DNA of 19,841 nucleotides from JBGOUJ01 sp041477005 (GTDB taxonomy: Bacteria > Acidobacteriota > Terriglobia > Bryobacterales > JACQDG01). The stretch is taken from NCBI GenBank assembly GCA_041477005.1, contig JBGOUJ010000066.1, forward strand, positions 1-19,841. Reading direction: 5' to 3'. The position numbers and the translations under genes are program-made. Positions 1 through 5,447 of this stretch are shown piece by piece. Each line of letters begins with the position of its first letter. Positions within the stretch are counted from its first letter, which is position 1. A model generated the notes under the pieces. That model was not told where the DNA came from and did no database searches. It saw only the letters and a list, made by a program, of their open reading frames with translations.

Positions 1-1
1 C

Positions 2-145
2 AGCTTCGACACTCTCTTGCGCGAGTTGGCCACCCGCTGCCACAACACCTGCCGGATCCCCTCTGATCCAAACGGCACGACCTTCCGGCAACTGACCCAA
101 GCCACTCCTCTGCAAGCCCGCGCGCTTCAGCTTCTCAGCCTATAG
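2..145 (+). CDS. Transposase, C-terminal fragment (5' end outside window)
   Basis: Reading from base 2 gives 47 codons to TAG at 143-145. The peptide starts SFDTLLRELATRC, continues IPSDPNGTTFRQLT and ends TPLQARALQLLSL. From memory this matches the C-terminal tail of acidobacterial insertion-sequence transposases, in which the phrase about a tail of the type TPLQARAL recurs; I cannot assign the IS family with certainty (IS1634/IS4-like is my best guess). The catalytic core lies outside the window, so it is unknown whether the transposase is intact. The 126 bp between this stop and the next start would hold the right end of the element; I see no terminal inverted repeat that I can prove without the left end. 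Confidence 0.55.
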   Translation, partial: SFDTLLRELATRCHNTCRIPSDPNGTTFRQLTQATPLQARALQLLSL

Positions 146-246
146 CCAGAAACCAGAGGCCCTTCGCGGCCACTTCCCAAGCCAAATCAGTCGGATAGTC
201 CCTCTCGCTAGTTGGAACTTCGGGCTAGCCAGCCTCGGAACGACGC

Positions 247-252
247 TATACT
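247..252 (+). promoter_or_regulatory. Possible -10 box (TATACT) for the rhodanese-PQQ operon
   Basis: TATACT at 247-252 is one mismatch from the sigma-70 -10 consensus and lies 19 bp before the rhodanese ATG. A start about 7 nt downstream would give a short leader just ahead of the GGAGG ribosome binding site at 260-264. No good -35 is visible at 16-18 bp spacing, so this is tentative. Confidence 0.3.
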
Positions 253-271
253 ACATCGTGGAGGCGCCGGT

Positions 272-757
272 ATGCTTCGCCGCGAATCCCGCAGGATTCC
301 GGGCGCGCGAGCCCTTGCCCTGGCTCTGTGGGCGCGGGACTCCAAGCCGCCCCGCATCGAGATCGACGCCCTCAAGCAGCACGTCGACCAGGGGAGAGAC
401 CTGTTCTTTCTCGATGTCCGCGAGCCCAAGGAGATCGAAGAGCTCGGCACGCTGAAGGGGTTTGTCAACATCCCCGTCGGGCAACTGGAAGGCCGCTTGA
501 ACGAGGCGCCGAAGGACCGCTACATCGTCACCGCTTGAAACGGCGGCGGCCGGGCTGCCCGTGCGGCAGAACTGCTTCAGAAGCACGGTTACAAAACGGT
601 ACAATACTGCGGTCTCAAGGAGTGGAAGGAAAAGAACTACGCGCTGATCTATCCAACCGGGCCGGCGAGAGACCGGCCCGCGAAAGACGCTCCGGCGGGA
701 GACCGGCCCGCGAAAGACGCGCCGGCGAAGGAAGCGCCGGCGAAAGGGAAACCATGA
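272..757 (+). CDS. Rhodanese-domain sulfurtransferase with in-frame TGA at the catalytic Cys (candidate selenoprotein)
   Basis: ATG at 272 follows GGAGG (260-264) with 7-nt spacing. The product is about 161 aa if TGA 536-538 is read as selenocysteine (residue 89). Before it the protein has typical rhodanese sequence (DLFFLDVREPKEIEELGTL, then FVNIPVGQLEGRL and YIVTA). After it the same frame continues NGGGRAARAAELLQKHGY, then VQYCGLKEWKEKNY, with no stop until 755-757. In rhodaneses the active-site loop is C-x4-R, with Arg five residues after the catalytic Cys; here Arg is five residues after the TGA, so TGA occupies the catalytic position. The extended frame ends in an ATGA overlap with the PQQ dehydrogenase, as expected if the whole frame is translated. 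Arg-rich N-terminus plus a short ALALALWA stretch could be a weak export signal. The tail (about residues 131-161) is a Pro/Ala/Lys repeat. Alternatives are a nonsense-mutated pseudogene or a sequencing error. Confidence 0.75.
551..574 (+). promoter_or_regulatory. SECIS-like hairpin downstream of the in-frame TGA
   Basis: CTGCC (555-559) pairs perfectly with GGCAG (565-569) around the 5-nt loop CGTGC (560-564). Three further pairs can form below (551-553 with 572-574, one G-U) across a small internal loop. The apical loop begins 21 nt after the TGA and has G as its second base. Bacterial SECIS elements, as described for SelB-dependent recoding, sit immediately 3' of the UGA, with the apical loop roughly 16-37 nt away and G among its first two bases. 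The hairpin meets these criteria; folding energy was not computed, and GC-rich coding DNA forms such hairpins often by chance. Confidence 0.45.
668..748 (+). repeat. 30-bp tandem repeat in the rhodanese C-terminal tail
   Basis: The segment starting at GACCGGCCCGCGAAAGACGC (671-690) recurs at 701-720 with a 30-bp period, followed by decayed shorter copies up to about 748. It encodes a Pro/Ala/Lys/Asp-rich decapeptide repeat (type DRPAKDAPAG, then PAKEAPAKGKP) after the rhodanese fold. It is probably a flexible charged tail with no catalytic role. Confidence 0.7.
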
Positions 758-2430
758 TTCGGATTCTGCTCGCACTAGCGCTGACCGGCGCCCTCTGGGC
801 GCACGCCGTCCTGGCGCAAGAGATCGACTCGCAGCGGCTGATCAACGCCGACAAGGAAACGCAGAACTGGCTCCAGTACTCGCGCACCTACAACGCCTGG
901 CGCTACAGCCCGCTCGACCAGATCAGCCGCTCGAACGTCCGGCGGCTCGTGCCGGTGTGGGCCTTCCAGACCGGCGATATTCAGGGCGGATTGCAGGCCA
1001 CGCCGCTGGTGGCCGACGGGGTGATGTACGTCAGCACCTCGTGGAACCGGGTCTACGCCCTCGACGCCGCCACCGGCCGCGAGCTCTGGCACTACATCTA
1101 TGAGAAGCCCAAGGAGATCGCCGGCTCCTACGCCCCCTGGAACCGGGGCGTGGCCCTGGGCTACGGCTTGGTCTTCATGGGCACCCTCGACAACCACCTG
1201 CTCGCCCTGAACGCCAAAACCGGCCGCGAGGTGTGGAACGTCAACATCGAGGACGTGAGCCAGTGCGGCTGCAACATCACCGGGGCGCCGCTGGTGGTCA
1301 AGGATAAGGTCGTCGTCGGCGTGACCGGCGGCGACAGCGCCCACCGCGGCTACATCAATGCCTTCGACGCGCGCACCGGCAAGCAGGTCTGGCGCTTCTG
1401 GACCATCCCCGGCCCTGGCGAGCCGGGCCACGAAACCTGGAAGGGCGAAAGCTGGAAATACGGCGGCGGCTCCTCCTGGTTGACCGGCTCCTACGATGCC
1501 GAGCTGAATCTCATCTTTTGGGGCATCGGCAATCCGGCGGCCGACTTTTACGGCGACGAGCGCCGCGGCCTCAACCTCTACACCGATTCGACCGTCGCTC
1601 TCGACGCCGACACCGGAAAGCTGAAATGGTATTACCAGCAGATTCCCTATGACGTCTGGGATTGGGACGCGGTCTATGAGAACGTCCTGCTCGACCTGGA
1701 GCACAAGGGCCAGAAGCGCAAGCTGCTGCTCAATGTGAACAAGGGCGGCTACGTGTTCGTGGTCGATCGCACCAACGGCAAATTCGTTTCCGCCTGGCCG
1801 CTGGTCGAGAACATCAACTGGATCAAAGGCGTGGATGAGGAAGGGAACCTGGTGGGGCGCAACGAGCCGGTGGTGGGCAAGCCCAACCTTATCTGCCCCT
1901 CGGTCGGCGGCGGCCGGAGCTGGAACCACGGCGCCTTCAGCCCCAAGACCGGCTGGTTCTACACCACCGGCATCGAATGGTGCGAATCGGTGACGCCGCA
2001 GGTAACAAAGCCGCAGGAGGGCAAACCCTTTATGGCCGGTGAGTTCGAGATGAAACCTACACCGAAGGGTCAACCGGGCGGACATCTCGGCGCGTACGAC
2101 CCGATCACCGGCAAACAGCAGTGGATCTACCGGTCAAAGTACCCGCTGCTGGCTTCGGCTTTGGCCACCGGCGGCGGCCTGCTCTTCACCGGCGACCCGG
2201 AGGGACAGTTCTTCGCGCTCGACGCCCAAACCGGCCGAAAGCTGTGGAGCTTTATGACTGGCTCCGGCCATCGGGGATCGCCCATCACGTATTCCGTCAA
2301 GGGACGGCAATACATCGCCACCCCCAGCGGCTGGGGATCGGCGCTGGCGGGCCTGCTGCCGCAGTTGTGGCCGGAGACCGAGAGCATCCCGGGCGGCTCC
2401 ACGATCTTCGCCTTCGCCCTGGTGGAGTGA
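754..2430 (+). CDS. PQQ-dependent alcohol dehydrogenase (methanol/ethanol family), lanthanide-type signature
   Basis: 558 aa; ATG overlaps the rhodanese stop (ATGA), so the two are translationally coupled. An N-terminal signal peptide (MIRILLALALTGALWA..., cleavage near AQ, residue 22) sends it to the periplasm. At least six propeller blade motifs of the type DxxTGxxxW are visible (DAATGRELW, NAKTGREVW, DARTGKQVW, DADTGKLKW, DPITGKQQW, DAQTGRKLW), as in the eight-bladed quinoprotein fold. GNPAADF holds the metal-binding Asn. PYDVWDWDAV holds the catalytic Asp303 and a second Asp305; in XoxF-type enzymes the extra Asp two residues after the catalytic one marks lanthanide rather than calcium use. 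The vicinal Cys-Cys found before VNRG in classical enzymes is replaced (APWNRG). The enzyme should oxidise an alcohol or polyol and pass electrons to a cytochrome c, probably the next gene. The substrate cannot be told from sequence. Confidence 0.93.
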   Translation: MIRILLALALTGALWAHAVLAQEIDSQRLINADKETQNWLQYSRTYNAWRYSPLDQISRSNVRRLVPVWAFQTGDIQGGLQATPLVADGVMYVSTSWNRVYALDAATGRELWHYIYEKPKEIAGSYAPWNRGVALGYGLVFMGTLDNHLLALNAKTGREVWNVNIEDVSQCGCNITGAPLVVKDKVVVGVTGGDSAHRGYINAFDARTGKQVWRFWTIPGPGEPGHETWKGESWKYGGGSSWLTGSYDAELNLIFWGIGNPAADFYGDERRGLNLYTDSTVALDADTGKLKWYYQQIPYDVWDWDAVYENVLLDLEHKGQKRKLLLNVNKGGYVFVVDRTNGKFVSAWPLVENINWIKGVDEEGNLVGRNEPVVGKPNLICPSVGGGRSWNHGAFSPKTGWFYTTGIEWCESVTPQVTKPQEGKPFMAGEFEMKPTPKGQPGGHLGAYDPITGKQQWIYRSKYPLLASALATGGGLLFTGDPEGQFFALDAQTGRKLWSFMTGSGHRGSPITYSVKGRQYIATPSGWGSALAGLLPQLWPETESIPGGSTIFAFALVE

Positions 2431-2458
2431 GGCTGGTAAGAAGCCGGGAACAAGTTAT

Positions 2459-2533
2459 GGCCGCGAATGCACGCGACTAAACGCGAATGAAGACGGTCCC
2501 CTTATTTGCGTGCACTCGCGTTCATTCGCGGCC
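2459..2533. repeat. Palindromic dispersed repeat, copy 1 (spans start of cytochrome gene)
   Basis: Two 30-bp arms, 2459-2488 and 2504-2533, are inverted copies matching at 25 of 30 positions, around a 15-nt loop. The sequence type (ccgcgaatgnacgcg..., its complement ending cattcgcgg) is the same family as the elements at 16082-16154 and 17713-17787. The cytochrome ATG (2487) lies at the tip of the left arm, so the loop and right arm are translated as the N-terminus. As RNA this would form a long hairpin between the PQQ dehydrogenase stop and the cytochrome coding region. Confidence 0.8.
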
Positions 2534-3530
2534 CAATTCGATTCCTTCCCGGCTTCCAAGGGGCCGGTTGCTTCTGGTTGCGCTGGGGTGCGGGACTTCC
2601 CTGTGGGCCCAAACACCTACAGTGAAGCTTGAGGATCCCCCCGTTATCGCGCGTGGCAGCGCGATCTTTGGGACCACTTGCGGCATCGGATATTGCCACG
2701 GCAAGGAAGGGCGGGCCGGCCGGGGACCTAGGCTGGCTGGGCGCAAGTTGGAGAAGGAGTATCTCTTCAAGACCATCTCCTCCGGCGTGAACAATTCGCT
2801 GATGCCGGCCTTCAAAAGCCAGCTCTCGACCGACGAGATCTGGTCGGTGGTAGCCTACATTCTGACCCTATCTTCTCCGGCCCCCGACCTCCGGCCCCCA
2901 GGCGCCGACACGCCCCCGAGCCCGGGGCCGTCCCTGGCCCCCGGGCTACAATTCCCGACCCCCAACCCCCCGCCCCCGGCCGCCGGCACAGCCCCGACCT
3001 CCGGGCCATCCCTGGTCCCCGAGCCACAATCTCCGACCCCCAATCCCCAGCCCCCGGCCCCCGAGTCGCTCCCGGTCCCTGGGCCTCGGTCCCCGATTGC
3101 CGGTGGCGATCCTCAGGGCGGGCGGGCGCTTTTCTTTGACTCCACCAATCCCAAGCACTGCGCCGTCTGCCATCGCTTCCAGGGCCGCGGCGCCGACGTC
3201 GGACCTGATCTGACGGCAGTCGGCTCCAAGCCGCCGCAGGAGATCCTCCAGGACATCGTGGAGCCGGATGCTCGCCTGGCCATCGAGCCGGTGACGGTCG
3301 CGACCAAGTCCGGCGAGCGGATCACCGGGATCAAGAAACAGGAGAATCGCGAGCTGATTCGGATTTACGACACCCGGAGCCTGCCCCCGGTCCTGCGAAC
3401 CATTTACAAAGACGAGATCAGCAACATCCAGCCCGAGCGGCGCTCTCCGATGCCCGGCGACTACGGCCGGATCTTCACCCGAGGGCAACTGGAAGACCTG
3501 ATCGCTTTCCTCAAGTCCTCGCCGCAGTAA
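2487..3530 (+). CDS. Diheme cytochrome c with proline-rich linker, probable electron acceptor of the PQQ dehydrogenase
   Basis: 347 aa, starting 56 bp after the PQQ dehydrogenase. The N-terminus (to about residue 22) is encoded by the palindromic repeat; then RGRLLLVALGCGTSLWAQ looks like a signal peptide core ending at AQ42. Domain 1 (about 50-130) carries heme site CGIGYCH at 65-71, which is C-x4-C-H rather than C-x2-C-H, with likely axial Met106 (SLMPAF). A linker of about 75 residues (131-205) is mostly Pro, Ser and Gly. Domain 2 (206-347) has CAVCH at 225-229, then GADVGPDLTAVGSK and SPMPGDYG (Met322), the pattern of the PVC-type putative heme-binding domain (TIGR02603). Periplasmic. The start could lie downstream of the repeat, but no later ATG precedes the signal sequence. 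Context makes it the partner of the upstream dehydrogenase. Confidence 0.85.
   Translation: MKTVPLFACTRVHSRPNSIPSRLPRGRLLLVALGCGTSLWAQTPTVKLEDPPVIARGSAIFGTTCGIGYCHGKEGRAGRGPRLAGRKLEKEYLFKTISSGVNNSLMPAFKSQLSTDEIWSVVAYILTLSSPAPDLRPPGADTPPSPGPSLAPGLQFPTPNPPPPAAGTAPTSGPSLVPEPQSPTPNPQPPAPESLPVPGPRSPIAGGDPQGGRALFFDSTNPKHCAVCHRFQGRGADVGPDLTAVGSKPPQEILQDIVEPDARLAIEPVTVATKSGERITGIKKQENRELIRIYDTRSLPPVLRTIYKDEISNIQPERRSPMPGDYGRIFTRGQLEDLIAFLKSSPQ
2870..3105 (+). repeat. C-rich imperfect repeat region encoding the cytochrome linker
   Basis: The linker DNA is made of imperfect units such as ccgacccccaa, cccccggcc and cccgag, with many units about 7 bp long (for example around 3030-3065). Two longer blocks resemble each other: PSLAPGLQFPTPNPPPPA and PSLVPEPQSPTPNPQPPA. 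It keeps the frame open between the two heme domains. Confidence 0.6.
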
Positions 3531-3552
3531 AGACGGTCGCAAAGGACGGCCG

Positions 3553-3594
3553 CAGCAAAAACGGTCTTGGAACTTTGGCCCGACAGGGGCGTAC
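3553..3594 (+). repeat. 42-bp direct repeat, copy 1 (left boundary of toxin-antitoxin island; ECF-promoter-like)
   Basis: It matches 4930-4971 at 40 of 42 positions (core AACGGTCTTGGAACTTTGGC, then CCGACAGG). It contains GGAAC (3569-3573), 16 nt, then CGTAC (3590-3594), which resembles an ECF sigma promoter (-35 GGAAC, -10 CGT-type). It points rightward, towards the 3' end of the minus-strand higA, so transcription from it would be antisense to higA. Confidence 0.85.
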
Positions 3595-3619
3595 AGTTGA
3601 GCCCCGGAACGCTGCCGAG

Positions 3620-4030
3620 TTAGATGAACAGGTCGACCGAGACCTTAAAAAGCGATGCGAGTTTCTTTGCCTGCTCCTTGCTGATGGAACGCTTCCCGTT
3701 CAGAATCTCCGAAACGCGCCCGCGCGTGCCGAACACGGGCAGGAGGTCTTTCGCGGTTCGGCCGCTCCTTTCCATCAGGTAAGCCAGCATCTCGTACGGG
3801 GGCACAGGCGCCAGCGCGTGGTTGCGGTCGTCGTAGGCCTGAATCAGGATGGCCATGGTTTCCAGCAACGCCGATTCCTCAGTGGACAAATGATTCCCGC
3901 CTTTGTCCATCAGTTCCTCCACAGCGGCAACCATCCGGTCGTACTCCTTCTCGGTCTCGATGGCCTTGACGACAATGCGATTTGCCAACCGGACATACTT
4001 CTTTCGGTCGACTGTCAGGGTAGCGCTCAT
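3620..4030 (-). CDS. higA: HigA-type antitoxin with Xre-family helix-turn-helix
   Basis: 136 aa from ATG 4030, which overlaps the toxin stop by ATGA (4027-4030); a GTG at 4039 would add three residues and has poorer ribosome-site spacing. The N-terminal half (to about 75) is helical and charged. The C-terminal part, LAYLMERSGRTAKDLLPVFG followed by RGRVSEILNGKRSISKEQAK, is the Xre-type helix-turn-helix used by HigA antitoxins (recognition helix around SEILNGKR). HigA neutralises HigB by direct binding and represses the operon, probably at the palindrome 4330-4346. Toxin-first order matches the HigBA arrangement. Confidence 0.85.
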   Translation of the reverse strand: MSATLTVDRKKYVRLANRIVVKAIETEKEYDRMVAAVEELMDKGGNHLSTEESALLETMAILIQAYDDRNHALAPVPPYEMLAYLMERSGRTAKDLLPVFGTRGRVSEILNGKRSISKEQAKKLASLFKVSVDLFI

Positions 4031-4314
4031 GGCTTCCACGTTCCTTTCATATAGTCCTTGTGCGTCAGGATGCCGCGGATGAACACGACCCTACGGCTGA
4101 AGTTGATCTCCGCGATGAGCCGGTACTTGTTGCCGCCGATATCGAACACAACGTACGGGGCGACGAAGTCCGCACTGTTGAACGTCTGCTTCACTTCCGC
4201 GAAATTGACCCAGGTGGCCCGTTTGGCAACTCTGTACCAGTGATCAAGAGGACTCCCTGCGTCCCGATGCTTCTCGCAGAAGGTCCGGATCGCCTTGTGA
4301 CTAACGACGTTCAT
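4027..4314 (-). CDS. higB: HigB-family mRNA interferase toxin
   Basis: 95 aa from ATG 4314 (MNVVSHKAIRTFCEKH...). An in-frame ATG at 4329 would add MRPAL. The sequence WYRVAKRATWVNFAEVKQTF, VVFDIGGNKYRLIAEINF and FIRGILTHKDY is typical of the HigB_toxin family (PF09907), which has a RelE-like fold and cleaves mRNA at the ribosome. Length is normal for the family, so the toxin looks intact. The stop overlaps the higA start, giving coupled translation. Confidence 0.88.
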   Translation of the reverse strand: MNVVSHKAIRTFCEKHRDAGSPLDHWYRVAKRATWVNFAEVKQTFNSADFVAPYVVFDIGGNKYRLIAEINFSRRVVFIRGILTHKDYMKGTWKP

Positions 4315-4329
4315 GAGGGCCGGCCTCAT

Positions 4330-4346
4330 GGTCCCATAATGGGACC
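4330..4346. promoter_or_regulatory. Perfect palindrome upstream of higBA, likely HigA operator
   Basis: GGTCCCATAATGGGACC has perfect 8-bp arms around one central base and sits 16 bp upstream of the higB ATG at 4314, or directly against the alternative start at 4329. On the minus strand TTGACA (complement of 4351-4356) lies just upstream and could be a -35 box, so a protein bound to the palindrome would block initiation. Toxin-antitoxin operons are usually autorepressed at such sites. Confidence 0.6.
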
Positions 4347-4651
4347 GCCCTGTCAATGACCCATGCCTGGCAATGCCCTCAAAGCGGCGCCAGCGACCGC
4401 GCTCCCGCAACACCCGGCAACACCGGCGATGTGATCCCTACTGGTGGGTTCCAATTCCAGCGGGCCTACCCGGGTGTCGATCCGGACCGATCAGCACCTC
4501 GTGACAGCAAAAGCTTGGGGAGGTTTCTTCGAGGCGGGAGAAAGGGTGGCCTCTTGACCTCGACGCTCCCGTGTTCCGCCCTTGTAATCCGTGACAATTG
4601 GCCGCATATGCGTTAGGCTGAAAAGAGATACGAACCTGGGAGCTAATCGTC
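4347..4651. other. Gene-free stretch between divergent TA genes, with one candidate promoter
   Basis: About 300 bp between higB (leftward) and the DUF433 gene (rightward). Open frames here give no recognisable protein. A possible sigma-70 promoter for the DUF433 gene is GTGACA (4591-4596), 17 bp, TAGGCT (4614-4619). No tRNA, terminator or tandem repeat was seen. Confidence 0.4.
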
Positions 4652-4888
4652 ATGGCAGCGCTTGATTGGTCACAGTGTCCAGCCGTGGAGAGTGTGCCGG
4701 GAAAAATGAGCGGCGCATGGGTCTTCCGAGGAACGCGGATGCCGGTCTCCGTGGTGTTCGAGAACCTCGAAGATGGCATCACTATCGACGAACTCGTTGA
4801 ACTGTACGATGGCCTGACGCGGGAACAGGTCAAAGCTGTTCTGGACTTCGCCGCCCAAAGCCTCCAAGCGCCGGCGCTCGCTCGCTGA
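4652..4888 (+). CDS. DUF433 domain protein, antitoxin-like
   Basis: 78 aa; GGGAG lies 9 nt before the ATG. The sequence GAWVFRGTRMPVSVVFENLE, DGITIDELVELYDGL and REQVKAVLDFAAQ is the DUF433 fold (PF04255), a small helix-turn-helix-like domain that usually acts as antitoxin for a downstream DUF5615 PIN-like nuclease. The stop overlaps the first codon of such a partner (TGATG at 4886-4890), but that partner is truncated here, so this is an orphan antitoxin. It is full length itself. Confidence 0.85.
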   Translation: MAALDWSQCPAVESVPGKMSGAWVFRGTRMPVSVVFENLEDGITIDELVELYDGLTREQVKAVLDFAAQSLQAPALAR

Positions 4889-4920
4889 TGCGTGTTATCC
4901 TTGACCAGGGCACGCCGGCA
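4888..4920 (+). pseudogene. Remnant of DUF5615 (PIN-like) toxin, first 11 codons only
   Basis: ATG 4888 overlaps the DUF433 stop. The peptide MRVILDQGTPA is the conserved start of DUF5615 toxins (the acidic residue of LDQGTP is part of the nuclease site). After codon 11 the sequence changes to AAAACGTCCCAGCAAAAACG, the left edge of the 42-bp repeat, and the frame runs on as unrelated peptide to a stop at 5023-5025, through the HNH gene start. The break coincides with the repeat boundary, so a recombination or deletion at the repeat probably removed the toxin. Confidence 0.7.
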
Positions 4921-4929
4921 AAAACGTCC

Positions 4930-4971
4930 CAGCAAAAACGGTCTTGGAACTTTGGCCCGACAGGAGCATAC
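4930..4971 (+). repeat. 42-bp direct repeat, copy 2 (right boundary of TA island; candidate promoter of the HNH gene)
   Basis: Second copy of 3553-3594, two mismatches. GGAAC (4946-4950), 16 nt, CATAC (4967-4971) is ECF-promoter-like and reads into the HNH gene, whose GGAGG ribosome site (4996-5000) and ATG (5007) follow at normal distances. Weaker similarity between the copies extends some 13 bp further left. Confidence 0.85.
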
Positions 4972-5006
4972 TGTAGGCACGAAGTCCCTTCGCGTGGAGG
5001 TGTTCG

Positions 5007-5366
5007 ATGCCGATCCATAAGCTGATCCACGCCATCCGTCGCGCCAGACCCTTGACCCGGGAAGAAGGCATGAAGATCCTGCTGCGGGATCACTTCCAAT
5101 GCCAGTATTGCGGGTTGGACGGGCTGGCCAACTTCGAGAATGGTTTGATGATGACCGTAGACTTTGTCATTCCGCGGGCCCTCAAGGGCAAGAAGGACCC
5201 GCGCAACCTGGTAGCGGCCTGCCGGCCCTGCAATCTGTTGAAGGGCCGCCATCGTTTCCACAGCTTCGAGGAAGCCAAAAAATACGTCCTCGAGCGCCGC
5301 GATGAGCAGCGCCGGGAATGGGAGAAGACGCTAAGCCAGTTGAACGCCCACCGGGCGACGGCGTAG
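5007..5366 (+). CDS. Small HNH-nuclease-family protein with catalytic His replaced by Phe
   Basis: 119 aa; GGAGG six nt before the ATG fixes the start. Zinc-binding pairs CQYC (32-35) and CRPC (72-75), followed by Asn76, and the NLV segment (Asn67) form the HNH core. The usual D-H-x-x-P motif appears as VDFVIPRALKG, so the first (general base) His is Phe53. The C-terminal 40 residues form a charged helix (EEAKKYVLERRDEQRREWEK). It may bind or cut DNA with altered chemistry, or be a structural relative. It stands alone, convergent with the next gene. Confidence 0.82.
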   Translation: MPIHKLIHAIRRARPLTREEGMKILLRDHFQCQYCGLDGLANFENGLMMTVDFVIPRALKGKKDPRNLVAACRPCNLLKGRHRFHSFEEAKKYVLERRDEQRREWEKTLSQLNAHRATA

Positions 5367-5447
5367 CAGCCGGTGGCGGCGCCGGAGGCGTCACCGTGAG
5401 GGCGCGGCGACCGCTCCCTTAAGGTCGCAGCTCGAAAGAGCAGTGTG

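Noticed and set aside
212..538. A complete 108-residue protein ending at the TGA at 536-538
   Set aside because: It would stop just where the rhodanese active site should be, while homology continues in frame for another 45 or so residues; the SD and start at 272 also fit better than 212.
328..753. N-terminal extension of the PQQ dehydrogenase frame
   Set aside because: It is Arg-rich nonsense in a shifted frame over the rhodanese gene; the signal peptide beginning at 754 is the natural start.
775..2085. Long minus-strand open frame opposite the PQQ dehydrogenase
   Set aside because: Shadow of a high-GC gene; no recognisable domain and the plus strand encodes a clear enzyme.
4438..4470. tRNA-like T-arm (GGTGGGTTCCAATTCCAG)
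   Set aside because: No acceptor, anticodon or D stems can be formed around it.
4951..4969. Sigma-54 promoter (GG-N10-GC) in the 42-bp repeat
   Set aside because: Spacing fits but the second half lacks TTGC, and the left copy does so too; the ECF reading explains both copies better.
5367..5447. Terminator between the convergent HNH and hypothetical genes
   Set aside because: Short GC-rich hairpins can be drawn but no T-tract follows on either strand.
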